In this document: in pieces, positions 10,827-22,800 of the stretch
How positions within the stretch are numbered: the first letter of the stretch is position 1
Layout of the letters: every line of letters starts with the position of its first letter
From: Hyposmocoma kahamanoa
Lineage: Eukaryota > Arthropoda > Insecta > Lepidoptera > Cosmopterigidae
Assembly (NCBI RefSeq): GCF_003589595.1
Contig: NW_020653993.1
Span: 8,665,298 to 8,729,297, forward strand
Direction: 5' to 3'
Length of the DNA stretch: 64,000 nt
Notes under the pieces: model-generated
Seen by the model: the letters and a program-made list of their open reading frames with translations, nothing else
What the model was told of the DNA's origin: nothing
Databases searched by the model: none
Made by a program: the position numbers and the translations under genes

Positions 10827-13800
10827 TTAAGTCTTCTTCATTTCTTCCATCGGTGGTAAATCGTCCAAGAGGCTGTCTTCCTCCAAGAACAATGTGGAGT
10901 CTGTTAAATGAAAATAAATAACTATTGGATTGTTTTTCAAACTTCGATTTGAGATTTTTTGTACTTTTTTTTAATTAATAAAAACAATTAACAGTATTTT
11001 CAAAACTTAAATTGTATGTTTTGCATTACGGACTAAAGCGTGAAGCGTACAGCGCGCTGCGGGTCGGGTCGGTCGCGAGTCGGGTCAGGCGCGTGTCGGG
11101 TCGGGCGCGTTTCCGGTCGGGTCGGGACGCGCCCGCGCTCGGTGCGTTTTCGTCCATATAAATACACGGAATTAGACCCGTCACGGTCCCGACCCGATAC
11201 GCACCCGCTCTCTGATTCACGTTTTAATTTTTTTTGTGTTGCTGTATCAACCAGACGCCTTAATAGATAGTCACCTTAGCGGGTTCAGCGTAGGCAAAAT
11301 TGAAAACAAAATGCATTTTAATACGATACAACTTACTGTTTTGTTTTTGGTTACTGGTATGGAAACCTTTAACCAGTATATTACAAAATTTATAAATTAT
11401 CTTTATACTATCATGCATTTTGTAATAAATTTTGTTCTTGACACGTCCCGGCGGACGGGGTGGTAAAGGACATTAAATTCATCAATGTATATTTTAAGCT
11501 ATTTCAATAAGGTATAAATTTAAATGCTCTATCACCGACTTCGGGACCATAATTTCTCTCTGCAACTCAGAGCATAGGAATTTATACCATATTTCAATTG
11601 TCATCAATTGTCATATTTCAGTTGCGAAAAATCATATTACAAAATTGAAGACCACGTGTTAGACAAAGATGTATGGAAAGACGACACGGCTCCAGAATTC
11701 ACACAAATTTGTTCAAAGTGTATTCCATAGCATTTAAGTTTATTTGAAAAGAGCAATCCCTAGAGTTTCTTGCTCGTTCTTCTCAGGGAGGTCAGCATAA
11801 TGAACGAGCAGTAGCTTAAATGTGTAAGTGTAAATTTATTTTACCTATGGAATAAATAATCTTTGACTTTGACTTTGACATTGCAATAGCATGAAATATA
11901 CATTGGTACATTCGACGACCTCAGTGGCCGAATGTCTTGTACACCGGTTTTGATAGTGTCGCCAGCTCTGAGGTCTCGGGTTCGATCCCCAACCGGGTCA
12001 ATGTAGAAACTAACTTTTCTATATGTGGTGCCGTCGTTGTTTCCGAGTTTCCATAACACAGGTGCTTTAATTACTTACTTTGGGGTCAGAGCAACGTATG
12101 TAATGTTATATAATGTAATTTTAAGATAGGTACCAAGCAAATGTCTCAACTCAATAGAGATTTATTATTATTAATACAAAGATCGAAAACATAGAAAAAC
12201 TTTTTCGGCACGATGATACTTGAACCCAGGACCATACTGCACCGTAGTATTGCTCTTACCAACTGAGCTACAAGTCGAGTTATCGAGTTGTCGAAATTCT
12301 CCTATGCGTTTTTGATACAGATCTTACTGCACCGTAGTATTGCTCTTACCAACTGAGTTATCGGCTTTAATATCTCGAGTTTTGTGTTTTTTTTACCATC
12401 CGTGATACATACAATGTTTTTCATCACATTTGCGAGAAAATACATACAACAGAAATATGGTTCACAACACAACAATGGATTTGGCAAATGGCGAGTTTTT
12501 TGTTTTTTTTTTAAATTCTTCCATACATAATACAACTCCAACTAAAATTATGTAAAAAGCAAACACGCATACAGCCAAGATGGATGGTAAAATAAATTTG
12601 CTAAATTTTTATACAGAAAATAATTAAACTGAATTATAAGAAATTCTTAATAATACGTATTTAAGTAGTATGTGGCTAGGGTTTGCAATCCGGATACCCG
12701 TATATACGAAATATCCTGTTATCCGGAAACAACATCTTTGCGTATCCGGATAATTCGGATATTTCAGACACAACAAAAATCTAAGTGTAACAGTCAAATC
12801 AAAGTCATTTGCGCGGGGAACACCTTTTTCTTTTATTAATTGAGAATGAAAGTAGAAGAGATTCCCCGCACTTCATGCACGCACGCTGTTACCTCACCAT
12901 TTTTAAGTAAAGAATTATTTTATTATTAAGATCGGTGCATGCGCAGTGAGTGAGTGAACTAATCAAACCATACACCACATCCATTATAGCAACTAGTCAG
13001 TAGTTCTGCCAGAGGAGAGGTTCCCTGCAAACTCGGGAGCATTTGTGAAGTGAATTGTGAATTTTGAGGGGACGAATTCCTTGGGGGGTTTTCAGGGAAA
13101 AAAATTAAAAATAAAGGACAATGGCAAACTCCCATATAAATTTTTGTTGACATAATTTGTATGCGTTTGCTTATGAAAAATATGTGAAAATATAGAGTTG
13201 AAATTCCTGAACAAATTTTGTTTTGGGTTTACTACTGTTCTGAGAAGTCAGGAATTAAAGACATTCCAGTTTAAAGTTTTGGAGGTTATGTGTTACGTAA
13301 TTGAATAAAATATATTCACTGTATTATTATATCAAAATAAACTACAGAAGCCTTAAACAGAGTTAATAGAAACTGAATGGTGCCGTGGGTTTGTGACGTA
13401 ACCAAAGGTCAGAGGAAATTCTTTTGTATACTGGTATGGTCAAAAGGCATGAAGTTAAGCCATAAAAAACTGAGTTATTATAATTAATACAATACCACAG
13501 ACTATTGCAGGTTTTATAGCCAGCTATATGCCTCGATTACTCAGCCTGTTGCTGATTCTAAAGATTCTAGAGCCAAACTCACCCAAGCTCACCTCAGACA
13601 CTATACTGAGGATATCCCGGACATCAGTCTGTACGAGATTAGGACGGCTCTGAAACAGCTAAAAAACAAGGCACCGGGTGAAGACGGTTACATCCGAGCT
13701 TCTGGAAGCGGGTAGAACACCGGTACTAAGAGTCTTTCAGAGGCTCTTTAATTCAGTTTTGCTCGAAGGTTCTACGCCAGAAGCGTGGTGACACTCTTCT

Positions 13801-16800
13801 TCAAAAAGGGAGATAACACCTATTGAAGAATTACAGGCCCATCTCGCTTCTATGTCACGTCTATAAGCTGTTTTCACGAGTCATCACGAACCGTCTCGCG
13901 CGCAGTTTCGATGACTTCCAGTCCCCCGAACAAGCCGGTTTCCGAAAGGGCTTCAGTACCATAGACCACATCCACACGCTGCGGCAGATTATACAGAAAA
14001 CTGAGGTCTATAACCTGCAATTACGCTTAGCGTTCGTGGACTATGAGAAAGCCTTTGATTCGATCTAGATATGGGCGGTGCTACAGTCTCTACAACGGTG
14101 CCACATTGACTATCAATATATCCAAGTGTTGAAGTGTTTGTACAGAAACGCCACTATATCAGTTCCACTTCAGGACCAGTGCACAAGGCCTATCCAATTG
14201 CAAAGAGGAGTGCGACAGAGAGACGTCATTTCTCCGAAACTGTTCACCACTGCATTGAAAGATGCCTTTCTAGTTACTGAACTGGAAAGGACTCGGCATC
14301 AACATCAATGGCGAGCACATCACTCACCTTCGATTTGCTGACGATATCGTGGTCATGGCAGAATCGTTGGAAGAGCTTGGCACCATGCTCGGTGACCTCA
14401 ATAGAGTTTCCCAGCAGGTGGGTCTAAAAATGAACATGGACAAAACGAAACTTATATCGAATGTCTACGTGGTAACCCCTATAACAGTGGGAACCTCTAC
14501 TCTCGAAGTTGTTGACGAGTATGTCTACCTCGGACAAATCGTCCAATTAGGCCAACTACGAGAAAAGGGTCAATCGTCGAATCCGACTCTGTTGAGCAGC
14601 TTTCGGGAAGCTCCGAGACATCTTCTCGTCCGCAATACCGCAGTCCTTGAAGACAAGAGACTTCGAGCAGTGCGTGTTGATGCGTGCGTATGAGACATTA
14701 AGAATAATAATTTTATGTTAATATTTTTAAGTGTTATGATTTGCATTAATGCAACAATGTTGATTTTGTTAATACAATTATGGGAGTTGGTTATTATCGT
14801 ATTTATGTAAACATTCAAATGCTTTATTTTATTATAGTAACGGGACCTTATTTGTTTTTTATTTGTTATGATATTTTCTAATTGATCAACAACAGAAAAT
14901 GTGGACTAAATTTATTATTTTTGTTTCTGCATAAACATTTCATGTTAAATAATGATTAGAAGATATTACGCATAAAAATAAATAAAGATCCGTTTTATCC
15001 GTAATTTCCGGATATCCGGATTTAAAAAAGATTGATATTCAATTTATCCGGATCCAGGAAATGGACGAATAATGCTAACACTACATGTGGCTGAATTTCA
15101 ATTAAATTTCTGTTCAGATAACATTTTAAGCGAATGTTTTAATTTTGAACTTAAGTAACCTCCCTGCTTGAACCTAACCTATGTAAGGAAGTATGACGTG
15201 CTACAAGAAAACTCCTTACTGACCATGGCTGTAATGGAAAAATGGGCCCGTGGGTTTTGTTTGGGGCATATATATTTATAGTCAAGTTAGCCACCATGCA
15301 ATCACACCATTTACGAGCAAGTGTGATGCAAAATGTATTATGCCTATACAGCACATTCCTTGCGACGTGGGAGCGGAGAGCCATCTGATTCATCCGCGAC
15401 ACATCGTCCGCTCATCTGTTCGCGACAATCCGCGTTGCACTGTTAATGCCCTTACTTATTATTACAGCTTTCGGTTCCTGGTATCAAGCCACATTTGTCT
15501 GTCGGAGACGAGTTTAAAGATATTGATTGTATTACCTTCTCTCTCTAATTTGATTGGTCCTTCAAACTTGAATGGCATATTTGCTTTGCCGTTGTCTTCC
15601 TCATCTTCTTCGTCGAATTTGTCTTCTCCGAAATGACTTGTCTCGAATTTCTCTTCTCCAAATTTTTCTTCTCCAAATTTGCCCTGGATAAAAATTGAAA
15701 TAGCTATTATAATAAAAGGTTATTGTAGAATAGACGTGTATTTTGAAACTCATTTTTAGTTTTATTTAAATGTCCTGAAGGCTATTAAATACGGGTCCCC
15801 AGAAGCTATTCGATCTTAGGCTGCTAACAGATTGCCTCCCAAATTACACTTACTTTGACAAAGTCAGGCAGACCATCTTGCAAGTGATACCAGCTTAGGA
15901 TGAATATCAGCGAGACGAAGAACAAGTTCGAGCTTATGCCTGTCAACGATAAAGAAGAAGTAAATAAGAACATGAACAGAAAACTAGATTTGATTTATTT
16001 ATTAAACAAAGATTCAACACTTAAAAAAATCCTACGATCCGGACGGATTTGAACCACGTCTTCTAGCAAACCGTGCCAGACCCTATGCCAACTAAGTCAC
16101 GGAATGAACCTGCAGACCTCACGGATTTTTCTATGTGCTTGTTGTCGGATCTTTTGTATTTGGTTTTCTACGACTTTTAAGCCGTAGCGCCATCTACGAG
16201 AAATAAATGAGTGTTTCATCACCCAGTTAGATAACTTTACAGCTACCAGCCCTAACTAGAGATGTCGCTATTTGTAATAATGTCGGTTAGTACAAATAGC
16301 GACATCGAAGATTTTTTTCTGAGTGTTCGATCTTTGTACTAATAATTGTAACAAACTAGTGGAGTAATTCCACAAAAAATAATTAAATATCAATTCAATA
16401 CAAATTTAAAAATCGAGCACTTAGAAAAAATTCACTTCGATCCGGTTGGCTTCGAACCAACGTCTCCTAGCAAACCGTGCCAGACGCTATGCCAACTAAG
16501 CCACGAAACGAACCAACAGACCTCACGAATTGTTTCACGTTCGTGCCAAATGGTTTGTCTATTAATTTCATTGATTAATAAAATAGTTTTTTTTTATTAT
16601 CGTTTCACATAACAACAATATTTAAAATTTACTTTGCAGCTTTTTCGGCTTACAGTATGTTTCTGGAAGAGATGCAAATCATTCCAGCGTGCCTATTAGG
16701 TCAAGTCACGGACCGAACATCTGCAATGAATTATCAGCATCGATGAATGTGGATGCTGATAATTCATTGCTTATTGCATTGGCTGATGCGGAAGCGGATA

Positions 16801-19800
16801 TTTTAATTCATCCAGGGGTAATCTGCAAATGTGGGTGCTGATAAACTCTACCACCCTGATTTAAACCATTAAAAAACATATTTAGTTCATCAAGTGGGGG
16901 TTGAATTGGGCACGGCTTTTCGGAAGGCAAGGGATCTCGGAATACTTAAAATATTGGTCTACTATTTCTGCAAACTGATATACTAGTACTCACCAACAAC
17001 ACAAGAGAACTTTGGCCAGTGGAACATGACATATCGGAGGCCGGTAAAATGTGCCTCGATGTGCAATTCAACACCATATACTTGTGCGAACCGCGATTGA
17101 ACTTCAACGTAAGCATCTGTTACCGGTACATCCTATAAACAGAAATAGTTTTATTTTTAACGTTACATGGATTTAAGCTTACAACCCCTAATGGCTCATT
17201 ATCATTTGTTGATACGACATCAACAAAGCCCTCATAGCGTTCCACTTGGGATTGATTTCGACTTTTTAATTACCATGCTGGTCTGTCACGCAGAGGTCCC
17301 GGGTTATCGAATCCGGGCCGGGAGAAATATTTGTATCACCTAAATTTATTTCTCTCGTGAGTTTGGGTGTAAGTTGTAGTTGTCTAGGCGTGTGTCCATG
17401 GCACCCGCGACACAGGGTTTCCCTAGTGCGGGGCTATGTGTGCGTTATTTGTTTATTATTTATATATGTATAACTAATCTTATCACAAAGTTCTACCTGG
17501 AGTTCGTTAGCTCTCACATACTAAATTGAGATCTGACGACTGCAGTGACTGAGATAAAAAACTGACCTGGGCAGGGACGAAGCCGCTACAGAATTTAATT
17601 TGGAGATACCGTTTCTACTCGTTGCAGCCAGCCAGTAGCAATGGCGTCCAGAGCACTAAGCTAACATCCGACGAGCTGAATTACTAAGTAGCTGACCTGG
17701 TCATCGACGAAGTCACTGAAGAGTTCAACTTGGAGCTGCTGCTTCTCTTCGCTGCAGCCCGATAGCAGCAGCGGCACCAGAAGCATTGTACGGAACAGCG
17801 TGTGAAGGCGAGATCTGCAAGCATCAGATGAGAGCTACGATTAAGGGCGTGTTCCCATTATGTCGTAACGTTTTATTTATAGTTGGACAACTGTCGCGCC
17901 TAACCTGTTCCCATATCACAACTATCTGTCGTGACTGTGTTGTGGACGTTTATTTTATCGTTGAACGACTGTCGTGTCTAACTGTTCCCACTAGATCGTG
18001 ACGACAATTTATCGGTTCACGGCAGCGACTTATCGTTTGCACGACATAATCGTTTGAAGCTGTGATTATTTGTCGTGACATTGGTATCGTGACGTTTTAT
18101 TTATCGTCGAACGACTGTCGTTCTAGCTCTTCCCATTGTCACGACAGTCTGTAGTCAAAAAGTCAAAAAGTCGTGAATGACAATTAATCGTGTTGTTCTA
18201 TGCGTGAACAATTTCATTTAAATATGCAAGTCACGACACTTTCAACTGCACGGCTATAAGTTAGGAATTATTTTCTGACTGAAGTAGTGAACAAAGAACG
18301 AGGTGAATGAAGAACGTGTTATAAATTAAATTAAAAATTCTCTCTTTACATACTTTGTCCATTTCAAAAACTTGCACTACAAAAAGACTTAAAAGAAACA
18401 GAGCTTAAAAACATGAAACAGAAACTTTTTATAAATAACATAACACTAGTGTATCATTTGTCATCGATTCTCATTTTGTTTCCTTTACTGTAATTTGTTG
18501 TTTGAAGAAAATGGTTTACGACTACTGCTTCTTTGCTTACATTTTTCCAATTCTAAAAAAAACTAACTGCATTGTAGCTCATTTAAATAGATGACCTCAC
18601 CGATGCCGTAGCATTGCAGATCTACACGACGACGACACCAGCACCCCGCCTTTTGCTCGCATTTGAGCGCACACCAAGAACATACCTGGTAAAAAAAAAT
18701 TAAGACGGTTGTTGTTACTTTTGAAGCCGGAAATAGCGATATTTCCGGCATCATTATCATTGATAATGCCAATATAAATAATTATCTCCTTAATTAGTCA
18801 ACCTTTAAATTAAATATCGATACCAGGGGTATCAATTAACGTAAGGGACATTTTGTCGAAAATGAATTACATATTTACAATTAAAAAAAAAGGCCCGCCA
18901 TTTGCCAAATCATAATTGTTGTGTTGTGAACCTTTATATTGTATTTACTTCCTCGCAAGTGTGATGAAAAACGTTGTATGTATCACGGACGATAGTAATT
19001 TCTTATTTACCGTCCTCAAATCAATTTGGGCTGAAATAGGAATGTTATAAAATTACACACATACATAGTTTGTTTCATGTAGTTCGCTCGTAAGTATTAT
19101 TTCTGTGATTTTCTTGTGATAAAAGCACTTTTGATAAATCTCTTGAGGAAATCTTTTGAGATAAATAAATAATACCTAATTCCTTATTGGGCGGCGACTC
19201 GGGCATGTCTAAGACGAGACGCACGCGGTACGGTTGCGCCGGCATCAGCATGTAACTGCGTTTCGTCAGTTGAACATGTGCTGACGGGAACGAACAAACA
19301 CCCATTTGTTCCTCGCATGACCTAGAAGACATCTTTTAAAATTTATCTATATAATGTACCAAGCAAGTGCATTAGCATTTACGAGGGCAGTTAAGTCCTA
19401 GAAATTGCGAAGAAAACCCTTTTTTAAATTATGGCTTATTATTCTACGTGATCTCCTTTAAACTCTATGCATCTTGAGCGATATCCCAACTTCTTCAATC
19501 CATCAAAAAATATTTTCTGACAAACTGAAAACAATTGAGCCTCCGTTTCAGCAATCACTTCCTCATTTGATGCAAATTGTTAAAAAAAATCAGATAAAAA
19601 AATTAAATGGGGCCAAATCTGATGAATACGGGGGTGTGGCAATAGTTTGTATCATAATATCATAATTCGGGAAGTTTTGATGTCCTGTGCCTCCTCTACC
19701 ATGAGAGTAGTGACAGTTATCGCTAGCGACCGCGTAAAATGTTTGTATACAAAATGGTCTTTCTTCTTGTGACCGCTAGGGGCGCTGTATAATTTGCCAT

Positions 19801-22800
19801 ACAAAATTGTAAAGTAATTTGCGCGGTCGCTAGCCACAACTGTCACAGTAAACTCATGGTAGAGCTTAGAGGATGGAAAAAATAGTCTAAGTGGTAGAGG
19901 CACTGATTCCAGATGAAAAACGGAATAGGTACTCGAAGTTCACTCTATCTTCAAAAAATATATCGACCTCACATAACTTTTACAAATCTATATTTTTTAC
20001 TTTCGCGCTAATTTAAAAAAGTAACGTCAGTTGCTTAGTAAGGAGTTCTAAATTAAGAAATAAGAATAAATTCCGAAAAAAGTTTTATTTAAGTTTAAAG
20101 TCACGTATTTGTCTATTAACCATAAGTTAGACTCTTATTACGAAAACGTTGGTAGGGCATTACGAAAACGCTCATTGAGCGAAAAAATGCCCACAATTTG
20201 CCGATAAGCAATAACATGGTAACCAACATGATCATCGTTTTGAGAAAATGGCGCCTAAAGATATTTTTTCGTAGTTGTGGCTTGGATGAGGATTAATATG
20301 GATATGCCAACTGTTTTTACCATTTTTTTATTATTCGGAGGTTTTAAATCACTTAGTTTATGTTTATAAAATGTAGACGAGACGACAAGCTACAATTTGG
20401 CATTCATATCTCAATTTTCGAATTTTTGTACACCGACAATACTGTCTCGGGTTTGGGTGTTCGTGGATATTAGGGCACCACTCGCCATTTTCGTTAATAC
20501 GCCATTTTCGTCAACTGGTCAAACCGTCGTTGTTTCCGATTTCCATAACACAAGTAGGTACTTTAGTTACTTACTTTGGGATCAGAGCAACATAATTATG
20601 TGATGTCTAATATTTATTTATTTGTACAATAGGATTATAAGGAACAATATAATGCGGTCCTATAGCATCCCTCTTTCCAGGCCTAAAATCTATAAAGTTA
20701 TACGCTAGACACTATACCACTTCATATGATACCACTTTATGTACACAATTTAAATATTACAAATAAATGTCTATAATTCATTGCTCTTTTGCTTATAAAA
20801 CAATCAAGTTTTTAAATATTTTTATTATGTGAGCTTTGTGCTCTTAAAAATGTAATTCTCAATAACTAATTACAAAATTCTACAAACTAATGACAAAGTA
20901 CCCAGAAGTGTGTAGTCTTACGAGACTAGGTAAACATCAATACCACAATCATCGCCTTAAAGTGAAAATCTCGCATACGCGTTTATACACATAGTTCGTT
21001 TTTACTGATTTTTGTTAAGAAAATCTTATAATTCTTGCTCAAATATATCATTAAAGTAATATAGTATCAGAAAGAGGTAAGGTGGAGGTAACTAATTAAA
21101 ATGCTAACTACAAACATAATTGGGTTTACTATATTTTGTACCACATTTTTATCTTCCTCTTGAAAAATTACATAAAAATCACATACGAGGTATTCACTAT
21201 AAGACGACGCTATGTAGCTCATGTAAATACGCAGGCATATCACAGTGAAAGCCATAAAAGTAAAGCTTCAAAGGTACCTATAGCCACTCTTTTCTATATT
21301 ATTAAAGCCCTTTCGGGATGGTCTAACACAATTATGCGGGTCGCAGGATCTAATTTATCCCATCAGTTTTACTCTATTGGGCGGACCCCACACCACACAA
21401 TTGTGCGAAGGTAGGGCGTTGAACTCCCGCATTTTCGGTCAGTATGCCGGCAATATCCGACGCGGTCAGTTTGGTGAGAAATTGTAACTTCAGATTTAAG
21501 TAATGTAAGCATCATTTTCTACCAATTTTTTGATTATAGTTAATTATCATTCATTGTATATACAATTGTATGTGTATAAACAATAAGTGTTTTGAAAACT
21601 TGTACACCGTTTTATAAATAAAAAACATTGGTTGTATAAACCTGGGCCGTACGTTACCTTTCGTGTCTATTAAAAATAACTTAATTTCTATTATTTTCAG
21701 AGTTATTCAACAATGGCAGACATTTTAAACGATACTGCTATCGCAGAAATATTATCTAATTCGGGAGACGATGGTGATGACGACGAAGAAGAGCATGTGC
21801 ACCTGCATCCGACGGGGATGACTCTACATCGTCTTCTTCAGCCTCCGAAAAAGACAGCGAACATGACATTCCTTTGAAATGGAAGAAGCAGACCTTCAAT
21901 AGCAAACCCGTACCACAAGAGGCTATTCGTCTTTCAGGAGACGTCCTAAAACCCGCAGAATACTTCGAAAGATATTTTACAACGAAGCTTCTTGAACAAT
22001 TTGCTTTGGCTACTAATCAATACTACATGGCCACCACTGATACGTAAATGAAGCCTGCTTGTAATTTACTTGATATCAGAAATTTTTTTGGCATTCATGG
22101 CATGATTGGTTGCATCCAATTTCCGAGGCTTAAACTGTACTGGAACGAGCGGTTCAAGTATGACCCTATCGCTAAAGCTATGTCCAGGGAGAGGTTCTTC
22201 TTTCTGAGGACAAATCTGCATGTTGTAGACGTCACCTGTGTCAATCAGGTAGAACAAAAAACAAACAAGCTGTGGAGGGTTCAGCCTGTAATCGATGCCG
22301 TCCGAAACAGATGCCTAGAATTGCCGCGTGATGCTGGTAATTATTGTATAGACGAAAAAATGATACCTTTTGAAAGTCGTTATGAAGAATTAAAGGTTGT
22401 GGTAAGAAATACACCTCGTCCAGCTGGATTGAAGAATTTCGTTTTGACCAACTACAAAGGGCTAGTCTTAGACTTTGAAATTTATCAAGGCGCTACTACC
22501 AACTTACCCGAAGCAGGAAAGTTCAGCACTGAAACAGCTGTTGTATTGCGCTTGGCTAGTACATTACCAGCAGGCAGCTTTCTGTATTTCGATCGATATT
22601 TTGCTTCCCTCCCTCTAATGAACGAACTGGTGAAGCGAAACTTAGAAGGCACAGGAATATTGATGGCCAATCGATTCAATACGAAGAAAAAAACACAATA
22701 CAAGTTCAAGAAAGATCAGAACATGGTCAGAGGAGAATATGAAACAATCGTAAACAGCGATAAGACTATCAACATTGTTAAATGGAAAGATAATAAAGGA

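Larger units (their letters stand above)
10901..15535 (-). other. Seipin intron 7 (4.6 kb)
   Basis: It is bounded by donor GTAATA and acceptor TTAACAG. It holds a GC-rich repeat, two tRNA-derived SINEs and an antisense RTE-like LINE. The stretch 12371-13544 holds nothing recognised beyond CCGGATA-type motifs at 12690-12780. That motif type recurs at 15000-15060 on the other side of the LINE, so the LINE may sit inside an older repeat. Confidence 0.55.

Noticed and set aside
11026..11270. Overlapping Arg-rich open frames on both strands
   Set aside because: They are created by the GGGTCGGGTC tract and have no independent support.
13823..14693. Possible functional reverse transcriptase gene
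   Set aside because: A stop at 14066, a frameshift near 14275 and a changed RGVRQGD block show it is a dead LINE.
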